The notes under the pieces: model-generated
Told to the model about the DNA's origin: nothing
The model's database searches: none
The model's input: only the letters and a program-made list of their open reading frames with translations
Shown: positions 25,788-33,568 of the stretch, one piece after another
How the letters are laid out: every line of letters begins with the position of its first letter
Numbering within the stretch: position 1 is the stretch's first letter
Made by a program: the position numbers and the translations under genes
IMG/VR virus record: IMGVR_UViG_3300006810_000074
Span: 1-47,552 of that record
Length of the DNA stretch: 47,552 nt
From: a virus
Reading direction: 5' to 3' (one strand)

Positions 25788-26497
25788 TGGGTGTAGTCTT
25801 TCCTTAACGCTAAGACCTTCTTGGCTTGCTTGCTTGTGATATTCGCACAGGCAACCATATCCTTCTGTCGAGTCTTCTTTCTTAGAATTGCGGGAATACT
25901 ACCATACTCCGTGAGCAACGCAGTTGCCTGTTCCCTACTGATTCCGCAGGCCATCAAACACTTGATTCTGTCGTCGTCCTCGATATTGATTACTTGCTTC
26001 GGTATGTGTGCTTTAGGTGGTTTTATTTTTGCGATAACATTCTGCCGATGGTTGGTGTACAACCATTCAACGAAGTCGTCCATAGTTGTCAACTGTAAAA
26101 AGTGTAGGTTGGGAAAGCGTTGGTGCATCGTCATTTTGAATGAGTTAATCACAGCCGCCATCTTCTTTCGCTCTTGCGACAGTTCTTTAGCGGTGGCCCT
26201 CCTTCCGTGGAACCACGGCTTGAGTTCCGTATTGTACACGACAAGAAACGGTCGTTCGTATGTGTCGCACAAGTCTTTCAATTGACCGACGATGGTCCGA
26301 GAGCGACCGATACCGAGAATGCTACGATACAGGTCATTGATTTCTTTTGCCTCAATTCCCCATTCACCAATGACATAATCAGCGGACTTCATAGTGAGAA
26401 CCCTTGCATCACCCTTTTCATCGTTGTCGGCATTACCCATCTTCACAAGCAACTTATGAATCAATTTAGGATTTTCACGATGGTCGATTAGAAGCAT
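25781..26497 (-). CDS. ERCC4-family (XPF/Hef-like) structure-specific nuclease
   Basis: 238 residues from ATG 26497, behind GGGTGGGACC; an in-frame TTG at 26518 is an alternative. N-terminal ERCC4 nuclease: LLIDHREN near the start, GDARVLTMKSADYVIGEWGIEAKEINDL with the E-x-K-x-x-x-D catalytic set (E49, K51, D55), and RPFLVVYNTEL. The C-terminal 70 residues carry helix-hairpin-helix-like pieces (IKCLMACGISREQATALLTEYGSIPAILRK, ITSKQAKKVLAL), as in Hef/Mus81. It would cut flapped, forked or branched DNA during replication or repair. Last gene of the nuclease-primase unit. Confidence 0.8.
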   Translation of the reverse strand: MLLIDHRENPKLIHKLLVKMGNADNDEKGDARVLTMKSADYVIGEWGIEAKEINDLYRSILGIGRSRTIVGQLKDLCDTYERPFLVVYNTELKPWFHGRRATAKELSQERKKMAAVINSFKMTMHQRFPNLHFLQLTTMDDFVEWLYTNHRQNVIAKIKPPKAHIPKQVINIEDDDRIKCLMACGISREQATALLTEYGSIPAILRKKTRQKDMVACANITSKQAKKVLALRKDYTHQ

Positions 26498-26522
26498 TAC
26501 TTGGTCCCACCCTACCAATGGT

Positions 26523-27542
26523 CTATGAACCTATGGTTCCGTCATATTTCCAACACTTGGATTCACACATACCACGCAGGTTGTACCAATGACAGGATGG
26601 AGCGTTTTCATAATTTAAATTAGTCCTAATACCTTGTCGAGTCCGGTACTCGTTGAAGTCACGCCAATTGAGCGATTTTATGTATTGGAAAATCGTTTCT
26701 TCAATTGACTTTCGCTGTTCCCTCGATAGGCTCTTTGGGTCAGCAAACCAGCGTAGTTCTTGAGCCATGTGCTGTACAAGAGCCACACGGATTGGGTGTG
26801 TCGGATTTTGAACTGCAATCGCTTTCTGCAAACAGGGCATGATTGGGACTTCGCCTGCCAATTCGATTTCCCCATTGAACTCTTGAAGTTCAACCTTTGG
26901 TTCGGGGTTGTCAGCGACCCACTTAACAAAGTCAAAGTCGCTGTTGTTTGGTTCCCCAAAGAAGGGACAGAACTGAACCCACAAGGACTGTGGTTTGTTC
27001 GGTATTTTGAAAGACTCATCCAACAAAGCCGTCGGAGGAATGACGACTGCGTAGCGGCCACGGGTCACATTGTATGTGTTTGGAAGGCGAGTTAATTTAG
27101 CGGGGAAAGCAACCCCATCAAGGGTCTTGAGTCCGTCAGCCATCAATCTTTGATAGCGAGATAAATGTCGGTGGAAGTCGCCGCCCATAACAGAACGGGA
27201 GAACAGTTGGTGGATATGGAACCCTCGACCCGTAGCCACGACTCTAACATCTCCGGCCAACCGAGAGAGAAGAACACATACTTCACTCTTGACCTTCTCG
27301 ATTCCGCCGTTATTTCCAGCATCGAAGTCCCACCATGCTCGGTCGATAATAGCAGAAGAAGTGTCATACTTCCACGGCGCATTAGCGTCCTTGTCACGGA
27401 ATGAGTACAAGGAAGTGTAAAGGTTTGCTTTACCATTCAACTTATTTATGTACTCCTTTAGTTGTTTTTTAGAAGAGCAAGCACTACGCTTCAAACCCAT
27501 TTCACGGGGCATATTCAAGAGGTTGTCCATTGGTTCCCGCAT
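26523..27542 (-). CDS. Archaeo-eukaryotic primase, PriS-like with PriL-like Fe-S end
   Basis: 339 residues (ATG 27542; ATG 27530 also possible). PriS-type AEP motifs: WWDFDAG (D72, D74), VVATGRGFHIHQLFS (residues 102-115) and TRLPNTYNVTRGRYAVVIP (151-169). The C-terminal part has MPCLQKAI (C237), HPIRVALVQHMAQELRW and NAPSCHWYNLRGMCESKC (C317, C326, C330). This Cys set and its order look like the 4Fe-4S domain of primase large subunit PriL. It therefore appears to be a single-chain primase that makes primers for the PolB. It overlaps the zinc-ribbon gene upstream and ends 25 nt before the nuclease start. Confidence 0.75.
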   Translation of the reverse strand: MREPMDNLLNMPREMGLKRSACSSKKQLKEYINKLNGKANLYTSLYSFRDKDANAPWKYDTSSAIIDRAWWDFDAGNNGGIEKVKSEVCVLLSRLAGDVRVVATGRGFHIHQLFSRSVMGGDFHRHLSRYQRLMADGLKTLDGVAFPAKLTRLPNTYNVTRGRYAVVIPPTALLDESFKIPNKPQSLWVQFCPFFGEPNNSDFDFVKWVADNPEPKVELQEFNGEIELAGEVPIMPCLQKAIAVQNPTHPIRVALVQHMAQELRWFADPKSLSREQRKSIEETIFQYIKSLNWRDFNEYRTRQGIRTNLNYENAPSCHWYNLRGMCESKCWKYDGTIGS

Positions 27543-27652
27543 CCTTCACATTTGTGTACTTCGATTGATTTGGGAGAGTCGCCTTCTTGTCCGGTGACCC
27601 GCCACATTATTTCTGTCTTAATTCTTCCACTCTCACACTTTTTACAGTTCAT
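27515..27652 (-). CDS. 45-residue zinc-ribbon protein
   Basis: Start taken at ATG 27652, since the longer frame lies within the nuclease gene. Two Cys pairs (NCKKCESG near the start, KCEGCGNQW near the end) form a zinc ribbon resembling TFIIS/RPB9-type modules (SIEVHKCEGCGNQWTTS). Ribbons of this shape occur in archaeal RNA polymerase subunit M/TFS-like proteins. The viral product lacks the DE catalytic hairpin of TFS, so it may be only a nucleic-acid or protein-binding module. It overlaps genes on both sides. Confidence 0.6.
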   Translation of the reverse strand: MNCKKCESGRIKTEIMWRVTGQEGDSPKSIEVHKCEGCGNQWTTS

Positions 27653-28559
27653 CGTTGTCCACTCCAATAAGTTCTTCGTTGCACGACAAGTGGAAGTCAC
27701 ACCATTGGGTGCAGAAGTATTCGTTCCACTTGATAGGCCACTCTTGGGTCATAATGCCGTGTACGGAGTTATTTAACTTCTTCTCCATAGCAGTGATACT
27801 GCGCTTGTTGACTTTTTCGTACACAGCGATACCCTGTGAAAGACCATAAAACAATTCAGTGTTTCTTTTCCCTTCCAACTTAAGCATGAACTCGGCATCG
27901 TCTGCGTCGGGGAAGATGGTCAAGAAGTGGGTCGGCTCGTCGTAGCCTGCCAACATCAACAACTTCCGGTAGTAGCACAGTTCCCCACGGGTGCGGGACA
28001 ACTTGCTTTGGTTGGCGTTGCCGGTCTTCAATTCGACAACTACAAGGTGACCGTCGGGGTGGCGGAAAACGCCGTCAATCATGCCGACAAGTTCCACAAG
28101 GTAGGAAATAGTATCGACGCCATCCTCGGCCTCGTTAGGCACCAAGACTTCGATTGTGTGGGGAATGGTGTGCTTGTCTTCAAGTTCAACGATTTCAAAG
28201 TGGCCCCAAGCATCAGCGACCTCGCCAAGAATCTCAATAAGAGCGTCAACACCGACTTCGGTTTCAACGCCTTGAGCGACAGCGTGTTTGTTGAACACAT
28301 TGTACATTTGTGTATTGGTGCCAATAGACTTTTCCTTGTCCAAAGATACTTCTCGTAGCCCATCCTCCATAACTTGGTGAATAGCAGTACCACGAATAGC
28401 GGCGTCGCTGGACTTGAACTCCAAGTCCGGCAAAGCAATCTTGTTCCACCAATACTGTCGAGGACACATAGCATACTGTGTGTACGAAGACTTGCTAACG
28501 CGCAAGCACAATTCGTCAGTGACCTTAGTAGGGTCGTATGTTGAGTTCTTCTCTCCCAT
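27642..28559 (-). CDS. PD-(D/E)XK nuclease, RecB/Cas4-like with Fe-S cysteines
   Basis: 305 residues from ATG 28559, placed 26-27 nt after a TATA box; the longer frame from 28613 would start upstream of the promoter. Motifs: SKSSYTQYAMCPRQYWW (first Cys, C32), GTAIHQ (motif with the active-site His), GMIDGVFRHPDGHLVVVELKTG (D...ExK catalytic set), and a C-terminal triple Cys CTQWCDFHLSC. Four Cys in this layout bind an Fe-S cluster in AddB, Cas4 and Dna2-type nucleases. Likely a 5' or ssDNA exonuclease in recombination or DNA end processing. First gene of a four-gene unit. Confidence 0.8.
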   Translation of the reverse strand: MGEKNSTYDPTKVTDELCLRVSKSSYTQYAMCPRQYWWNKIALPDLEFKSSDAAIRGTAIHQVMEDGLREVSLDKEKSIGTNTQMYNVFNKHAVAQGVETEVGVDALIEILGEVADAWGHFEIVELEDKHTIPHTIEVLVPNEAEDGVDTISYLVELVGMIDGVFRHPDGHLVVVELKTGNANQSKLSRTRGELCYYRKLLMLAGYDEPTHFLTIFPDADDAEFMLKLEGKRNTELFYGLSQGIAVYEKVNKRSITAMEKKLNNSVHGIMTQEWPIKWNEYFCTQWCDFHLSCNEELIGVDNDEL

Positions 28560-28578
28560 GTATATACATACACGGGCA

Positions 28579-28592
28579 GGCATATAAAGGTT
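28579..28592 (-). promoter_or_regulatory. TATA promoter box, nuclease-primase unit
   Basis: On the minus strand the sequence is AACCTTTATATGCC, the full consensus of the shared box. The core is centred about 27 nt before ATG 28559, so the mRNA is predicted to be leaderless. It lies between the previous gene end (28610) and this start. Confidence 0.75.
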
Positions 28593-28609
28593 GTTATGGG
28601 CGACTAAAG

Positions 28610-28882
28610 TCACTCTTCCTTCTTAGGAGAAGACTTTTTGGCAGGTGCCTTCTTAGGGGCAGGTGCCTTCTCTCCCCAAACGGTTGCCTTGTCGCCGAAT
28701 AGAGCGAGAACGCTTTCCTTTGAGAACTTTTGAAGTGGGAGAAGACGGCTGTTTGGAAGTCCGAGAGAATCCGCTTCACGGTTTCGTGTCGAATCGGCAA
28801 GCCAATACACATTTTCAACACCGTGTTCTTCAACGGCTTTTGTCAAATCGCTTAATTTATCACTGCACACAATGTATTGCAT
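28610..28882 (-). CDS. Small protein with Lys/Ala/Pro tail, unknown
   Basis: 90 residues from ATG 28882, behind GGGGTGAAAGT. The first 60 residues form an alpha/beta domain (MQYIVCSDKLSDLTKAVEE, VENVYWLADSTRNREADSLG). The last 20 residues are a histone-like tail (APKKAPAKKSSPKKEE). This could be a nucleic-acid-associated protein; the fold is not recognised. It follows the zinc-containing gene in the same unit and ends before the next promoter. Confidence 0.6.
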   Translation of the reverse strand: MQYIVCSDKLSDLTKAVEEHGVENVYWLADSTRNREADSLGLPNSRLLPLQKFSKESVLALFGDKATVWGEKAPAPKKAPAKKSSPKKEE

Positions 28883-28913
28883 AATTACTTTCACCCCTAA
28901 AGTGTTGTTTAAC

Positions 28914-29231
28914 TTATTCGTCGTCATCAATCATCTCGCCCGAAAACGCTTCTTGTGGGAGAGGGTCAATCCTGTGACCACATTCGACACAGTGCGGGTC
29001 GATTTCGATTCCGTCAAGTATAGGTCGCATATTTACAACATCACAGTTAGGACACTTCTTTTCATCTGCCATCCCAAGTGCTTTCAAGAGAGAGAACATG
29101 ACAACATTGAGTCGCTGAATATCGTTTCCGACAGCGGTGGACAACATGTGTACTCGTGCGTTCAATTCAACCAACGCTTGCGTCAATTGGTTTTGGCTCA
29201 TTTTTTTGATTCCGCGAACGCCGTTTGCCAT
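28914..29231 (-). CDS. Coiled-coil plus zinc-ribbon protein, unknown
   Basis: 105 residues from ATG 29231, which has AGAGG just before it; ATG 29201 is an alternative. Residues 12-55 form an amphipathic helical region (NQLTQALVELNARVHMLSTAV). A zinc ribbon follows (CPNCDVVNMRPILDGIEIDPHCVECGH) and an acidic tail. A coiled coil joined to a ribbon suggests a multimeric DNA- or protein-binding factor. A TATA box lies about 35 nt upstream. Confidence 0.6.
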   Translation of the reverse strand: MANGVRGIKKMSQNQLTQALVELNARVHMLSTAVGNDIQRLNVVMFSLLKALGMADEKKCPNCDVVNMRPILDGIEIDPHCVECGHRIDPLPQEAFSGEMIDDDE

Positions 29232-29259
29232 CCTCTATCAACCCTTCCCAAGTATCGCC

Positions 29260-29272
29260 TTCTTATAAACCT
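29260..29272 (-). promoter_or_regulatory. TATA box of the coiled-coil/zinc-ribbon unit
   Basis: The minus strand reads AGGTTTATAAGAA. Core centred about 35 nt before ATG 29231, giving a short leader of roughly 8 nt with AGAGG inside it. It is less similar to the shared consensus than the others. Confidence 0.55.
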
Positions 29273-29285
29273 GTCTAAACGCCGC

Positions 29286-31535
29286 TTAGAACCACTGTAC
29301 CTTCGATTTACCATTCATGGCTCGGTGCAACGGTGATATGTCCCAATTAGCCACTTGGTAATAAGGTAAGACCTTTTTGATAATGAAGCGTTCGACCATG
29401 ACCTGCCGACCAATCTTGCTTATACCTTCGATTTCGGATGGACTGTCGAAGGCGATGTAATTGCCTTCTTCGTCAATGCTACAAAGGAAATAGTCACCTC
29501 CACGGTAGCCCTTGCCAAGTGTGCGGTTGGCCCATTGTGCGCCTGCGGCTGGTCCGGCAACGCTCGTATATTTTGCTAAGTCCTTAGTCAATTTACCTTT
29601 CATACACAAGTCTTCATCGGGAACTTTACCCTCCATAATATTCTCAATCAGTTCTCCTAATTCAGCGTTCACATCATCGGAACAATAGTGTCTTAGCACC
29701 GAATCAATGACGAGTCCCATCGCATTTTTCATCACGCTTGGCATCCTCGCTTGCTTCATTTCTATTCCCTTAACATAACGCTTGGGTTCGTGGTATTCCC
29801 CATCGGCCCAAGTCACCAAACCGGCGTACCGATTCTTCTCCATCAGTAGGAATGACTGCGACCACTTCTCAAATTGCACGATGATTGGGTGCATACGCTT
29901 GTTCATTTCAATGACCGATTCAATCCCCACTTCGGGCGACTCCACTTCGCACATCACCGAATCGGTGTGACCGTACACAACACGGTGACCCATGTCCTCG
30001 GCAACATCTCGCAACTTCATCAAAGTGGCACGAGAGGTGTATGTGATTGCTGATGCTATTTCGGGGTGATACAGCCCGTATTTGGCATCGCCTGCCACCC
30101 CGTACATGGAAGCCACCAATGACTTTGTAGCGTACTGTAAGGCGTCGTATCGCACCCTTTCTGCTTCGGTTGTAGCCTGCTTCATCAAACCCTTGTAGTG
30201 GTCACGCAAGACAGTCATTTTATCCATTTGTCGGACAAGCAAACCCTTCTTGTCTGCCCCGTGAATGAAACGAGTCCCATTCCCACAGTCCCGAACATCA
30301 ATGGCGAATTGACCATCTTTGTATAATGTGTCCCACGAAATGTTGTGCAAGGCGACATTACTGTGGTACATCGCTTTTATGTCAAAAATACCAATGTCGT
30401 CATACACACCCTTCTCGCCATCCATCACAATCGCGCCTTCATACGCCTGCGCTTCAAACCGTGGCTCACTCGGCAGTTGTTTTTTGAACTGTGGGTCGCT
30501 TAAAGCGAGGCAAGAAAACACCTGCGTGATGTGTGGTGTCGAGCGAATCTCGCACTGTGCGATGTGCTGTACAGCGATGAAGTATTCCAATGCGTTGACC
30601 AACTTGTCCAACTTTGGAAGGAGTTCAACATCTATGCGGTTGTAGTGGAGATACAGAACGGGGTCGGTGTAGTAGGTGTCGTGACCGTCCTTGAGTTCGA
30701 CTTTCTTTTCCCCTAATGCTTCCCAAGCAACATCATCCAACTTGTAGTTCGGCAACTTGCCATTCTTCAACTCGTACAACTTGGGGAATGCGAGGCGCAA
30801 GTCGATAATGTTCCGACCGACGATTGGTTGCGACCAATCCTTGTACTCGTAGCGCAACTTGTTCATCGGCGACATAGCGGTGGCACGAACACCAACCTTT
30901 TGACAGCGTGTGATGATTTGCTTTATGTCCGCACCTGTGACATACCAACCGGTGATAATGTCGGGGTCATGCTTTCGCATGAAAGATACGAAATGCGACA
31001 AGAGTTCAGCCTCGGTGTCAAAGACGATAACGGGGGTTTCGTAGGTGTAGCGGTTTTGGTTAGCATCAATCATTTGCTTGTATTTTCCCTTTTCGATGTT
31101 AGGCATGACAGCCCACGAGTATAGTCTTTCGGTAAAAGAATCATAGACCGAGAGCATTGTGATTTCGCCACTGTTGATTTTCCACTCACCGTCAAGGTAC
31201 CAAACCCTGTGGTTGTATGATTCAAACGGCTTCTCACCGGACTTGACTCGTGCCGTCAATGCTTGGTTTGTGAAGGGAATGTTGCCTTCCCATGTGTGAC
31301 CGGTCTTGTTGAGTTCACGAATGCTCCAAGTGTCGTAGCCTTCAACTTTGACGACACGCGTACCAAAGACTCCTGTGAAACCACCGGTCTTCTTGTAGCC
31401 ATGAATGTATTGTGCATCCTCTTCGCTAACATAGCAATAAGGATTATACTTCTTGATTACCGTTTCCTGTCGCTTGTCGTTTTTGTCACGATAGCGAACG
31501 ACCACATCGTTCTTACCTTTCTGTTCAACAATCAT
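29286..31535 (-). CDS. polB: Family B DNA polymerase
   Basis: 749 residues, the length of archaeal/viral PolB. Exonuclease: ExoI YLDGEW (D115, E117), ExoII region DPDIITGWYVTGADI (about 190-204, normal Asn replaced by Tyr but Asp kept), ExoIII YNRID (298-302). Polymerase: motif A FDIKAMYHSNV (D385), motif B ATKSLVASMYGVAGD (469-483), motif C YGHTDS (521-526). Motif C usually reads YGDTDS; here the first Asp is His523 while D525 remains. It replicates the viral genome with the clamp, RFC and primase encoded nearby. Own promoter upstream. Confidence 0.9.
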   Translation of the reverse strand: MIVEQKGKNDVVVRYRDKNDKRQETVIKKYNPYCYVSEEDAQYIHGYKKTGGFTGVFGTRVVKVEGYDTWSIRELNKTGHTWEGNIPFTNQALTARVKSGEKPFESYNHRVWYLDGEWKINSGEITMLSVYDSFTERLYSWAVMPNIEKGKYKQMIDANQNRYTYETPVIVFDTEAELLSHFVSFMRKHDPDIITGWYVTGADIKQIITRCQKVGVRATAMSPMNKLRYEYKDWSQPIVGRNIIDLRLAFPKLYELKNGKLPNYKLDDVAWEALGEKKVELKDGHDTYYTDPVLYLHYNRIDVELLPKLDKLVNALEYFIAVQHIAQCEIRSTPHITQVFSCLALSDPQFKKQLPSEPRFEAQAYEGAIVMDGEKGVYDDIGIFDIKAMYHSNVALHNISWDTLYKDGQFAIDVRDCGNGTRFIHGADKKGLLVRQMDKMTVLRDHYKGLMKQATTEAERVRYDALQYATKSLVASMYGVAGDAKYGLYHPEIASAITYTSRATLMKLRDVAEDMGHRVVYGHTDSVMCEVESPEVGIESVIEMNKRMHPIIVQFEKWSQSFLLMEKNRYAGLVTWADGEYHEPKRYVKGIEMKQARMPSVMKNAMGLVIDSVLRHYCSDDVNAELGELIENIMEGKVPDEDLCMKGKLTKDLAKYTSVAGPAAGAQWANRTLGKGYRGGDYFLCSIDEEGNYIAFDSPSEIEGISKIGRQVMVERFIIKKVLPYYQVANWDISPLHRAMNGKSKVQWF

Positions 31536-31565
31536 CTGTCTGCCTCAATATACCCTTGTATTGTA

Positions 31566-31579
31566 GGCATATAAAGGTT
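31566..31579 (-). promoter_or_regulatory. TATA promoter box of polB
   Basis: Minus strand AACCTTTATATGCC with the first two bases as AA; identical in the core to the nuclease-unit box. Centre about 37 nt before ATG 31535, which leaves a leader of about 10 nt (GAGGCAGACAG). Confidence 0.7.
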
Positions 31580-31907
31580 ATTGACGGCGACCACGGGGTC
31601 TTGAAGGGATGCCTAATTTGACAAGCCACTGATGAATACTCATCGGAGTAATGTTGAACATAGATGCTATTTCCTTGAGAGTCTTGCCTTCATTGATATA
31701 CTCGTTGTACAGCCAATCGTGATTCCGATACAATTTTTCCTTTGGTATTTCGGTAATTTTAACCGAAGCAGCAATTGTTCGACCGCCATAATCGAATTGA
31801 AATTCTGTTTCGCAATTCGGATTGGCATTTTCATCGGCATCCATCATTCTAATGGTATTGAGAATTAGATTTTGTTTGAGAGCGTCGGTTAGGGGGTATT
31901 CCGCCAT
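31578..31907 (-). CDS. C-terminal helix-turn-helix protein
   Basis: 109 residues from ATG 31907. Residues about 1-60 form a small beta/alpha domain (ETEFQFDYGGRTIAASVKITEI). Residues 62-105 are a clear HTH (DWLYNEYINEGKTLKEIASMFNITPMSIHQWLVKLGIPSR) like those in phage HTH/homing-type proteins or Sigma-like regulators. Ends with RPRGRRQ. Likely a site-specific DNA-binding regulator or a terminase/homing accessory. A leaderless promoter lies 26-27 nt upstream. Confidence 0.65.
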   Translation of the reverse strand: MAEYPLTDALKQNLILNTIRMMDADENANPNCETEFQFDYGGRTIAASVKITEIPKEKLYRNHDWLYNEYINEGKTLKEIASMFNITPMSIHQWLVKLGIPSRPRGRRQ

Positions 31908-31927
31908 GATACTAAATTAGGGCCGAG

Positions 31928-31958
31928 GGATATAAAGGTAGTGTGGCGGCATATAAAC
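31928..31958 (-). promoter_or_regulatory. Tandem TATA boxes before the HTH gene
   Basis: Two ATATAAA cores about 21 bp apart. The proximal box (31931-31936) is 26-27 nt before ATG 31907, giving a leaderless transcript. The distal one (31952-31957) would give a leader of about 20 nt. The shared box GGGATATAAAGGTA is the better match. Confidence 0.55.
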
Positions 31959-31963
31959 GCAAA

Positions 31964-32098
31964 TCAATCGTCACGAACTACCCGTTGCGTTCCGCAATAC
32001 TTTCTTTTTGCCTCGCCGGTACTAATCCGATGATTGGTGGAAGCGGACATGACTACCCTGCCACACCCATTACATTTACGCAAACACTTTCTTGCCAT
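31964..32098 (-). CDS. 44-residue zinc-finger protein
   Basis: ATG 32098 overlaps the stop of the methyltransferase (TAATG). Sequence MARKCLRKCNGCGRVVMSA, then RISTGEAKRKYCGTQR. Cys pairs CLRKC/CNGC and a later lone Cys suggest a small ribbon or zinc knuckle. Coupled translation with the methyltransferase suggests a partner, but no function can be assigned. It lies in what otherwise appears as a 190-base gap. Confidence 0.5.
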   Translation of the reverse strand: MARKCLRKCNGCGRVVMSASTNHRISTGEAKRKYCGTQRVVRDD

Positions 32099-33243
32099 TA
32101 GAACCACTCCCTGTTCGCTTTGTCAAGCCCAATCTCTTCCCGATACGCCAAGATTCGCTTGTGTGCTATCTCGCTGTATTTCTCACTGTACTCAAGAAGC
32201 AACGCTTTGCGACCATGCTTGATGGATGCGATGGCGGTTGTGCCAGCACCCCCGAAAGGGTCCAGCACAGTACCGTTAGGAGGGCAACCAGCGAGGATGC
32301 AAGGCTCAATCAGTTCGACGGGAAACACTGCGAAATGTGCTTCGGGGAATGGCTTGGGGCCGACCCACCAAACACTACGCTTGTTTCTTTTAGCGTAATT
32401 CTTTACACGAGCGTCTGCGATTCCTTTCGCCTTGCTTGTGCGGTTGGGGTCGCCTGCGGCCCATTCTTCATTCTCGGCGTACTTGTTGGCTGACTTGTTC
32501 TTATCCGGCTTACCAACAGTGTCTTCCTTGATTGCCTCGTTGTCGTAGTAGTAATCTTTACTTTTCGATAAAAGAAACACATACTCATGGTTTTTCGTAC
32601 AGCGGTCACGAACAGATTCCGGCATACAATTTGGTTTAGCCCAAATAATGTCCTGTCGCAAGTACCAACCATCGGCACGAAGGGCAAATGCGAGCATCCA
32701 CGGGATGCCAACTAAATCCTTCTGCTTGAGGTCGCCGGATGCTTGGTTGCGTTGGGTAGTAGGGAGTCCACGCTCGCCACCTGCGGAGTCCGCAACGCCA
32801 CTCTTGCGAGAGCCAGCACAATACGAATCACCGATGTTGAGCCACAGCGTACCTTCGGGTTTGAGTACACGCTTGACTTCGCGGAACACTTCTACCATGT
32901 TCTTGACATACTGTTCCGGTGTAGGTTCAAGTCCCAATTGACCGAACCATGCGTCACAGTGTTTGCAGAACGCCTGCTCTTGGGGTTCCCAATACGCAGA
33001 TTTGAGTTGTAGTGAATTATTATTATTGCGGGTATTTTCGCTGGGTCGAGTATATCCTTCCCATTCGTGGGAAGTATCACCTTCTCCACGCTCAATACAT
33101 TCTTGTGGACCCCAAACAATGCCCCTACCACCGTAGTCACGAAGACCCCAATACGGCGGGGAAGTCACGCACATATCGACGGACTCATCATCCATGTACG
33201 CCATCAGTTCGACGCAGTTGCCGGTGCGTATTTCAAATACCAC
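32098..33243 (-). CDS. DNA methyltransferase, beta-class (N4-C or N6-A)
   Basis: 381 residues from GTG 33243, overlapping the upstream gene by 11 nt and preceded by GGTGGG. Catalytic motif IV TSPPYW is at residues 27-32 and the AdoMet-binding motif DPFGGAGTT at 328-336. That order, catalysis first and binding last, is the beta class, which methylates N4 of cytosine or N6 of adenine. The region between holds the target recognition segment (LVGIPWMLAFALRADGWYLRQ, IIWAKPNCMPESVRDRCTKNHE) and a Cys pair (FCKHC). No restriction enzyme gene is adjacent, so it is probably an orphan that protects viral DNA from host restriction. Confidence 0.85.
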   Translation of the reverse strand: MVFEIRTGNCVELMAYMDDESVDMCVTSPPYWGLRDYGGRGIVWGPQECIERGEGDTSHEWEGYTRPSENTRNNNNSLQLKSAYWEPQEQAFCKHCDAWFGQLGLEPTPEQYVKNMVEVFREVKRVLKPEGTLWLNIGDSYCAGSRKSGVADSAGGERGLPTTQRNQASGDLKQKDLVGIPWMLAFALRADGWYLRQDIIWAKPNCMPESVRDRCTKNHEYVFLLSKSKDYYYDNEAIKEDTVGKPDKNKSANKYAENEEWAAGDPNRTSKAKGIADARVKNYAKRNKRSVWWVGPKPFPEAHFAVFPVELIEPCILAGCPPNGTVLDPFGGAGTTAIASIKHGRKALLLEYSEKYSEIAHKRILAYREEIGLDKANREWF

Positions 33244-33568
33244 TGTTTTCCCACCAATAAAGATAAGGTTTGTCGTAAGAGCGTTGAATCAATTTCATAC
33301 GAGATAACATTCCGAGAATACTACCTACCACTTGGTTCGACCACTGTTGGTTGCGAGGGATATATCGTTGTCCCAAATCCCTAACTTCACGAGCAGTCAA
33401 TGGTCTGCCGTGGCTTTGATATTTCAACACGGCAAGTACAGCAATCTTAAGGTAAATCTTCCTACCCTTGAGTCTGCCACCTGTGTACTCGTATAACTCA
33501 TTGACCTGTTCTAATGTCAATTCCTTAAGACTGCCATTAAGAGTGTTGATAACAGTTCGTTCAGTCAT
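33233..33568 (-). CDS. Winged-helix DNA-binding protein candidate
   Basis: 111 residues from ATG 33568, with GGTGAT 3 nt upstream. Helical start (TERTVINTLNGSLKELTLEQVNELYEYTGG), then a helix pair and wing typical of wHTH (RPLTAREVRDLGQRYIPR, QVVGSILGMLSRMKLIQRSYD, KPYLYWW). Probably a regulator or replication accessory. Overlaps the methyltransferase start, and its ATG overlaps the stop of a small upstream ORF (ATGA). Confidence 0.6.
   Translation of the reverse strand: MTERTVINTLNGSLKELTLEQVNELYEYTGGRLKGRKIYLKIAVLAVLKYQSHGRPLTAREVRDLGQRYIPRNQQWSNQVVGSILGMLSRMKLIQRSYDKPYLYWWENSGI

Noticed and set aside
32098-33243. Restriction-modification system
   Set aside because: Only the methyltransferase is recognisable; the neighbours are wHTH, clamp and zinc proteins, not a restriction nuclease.
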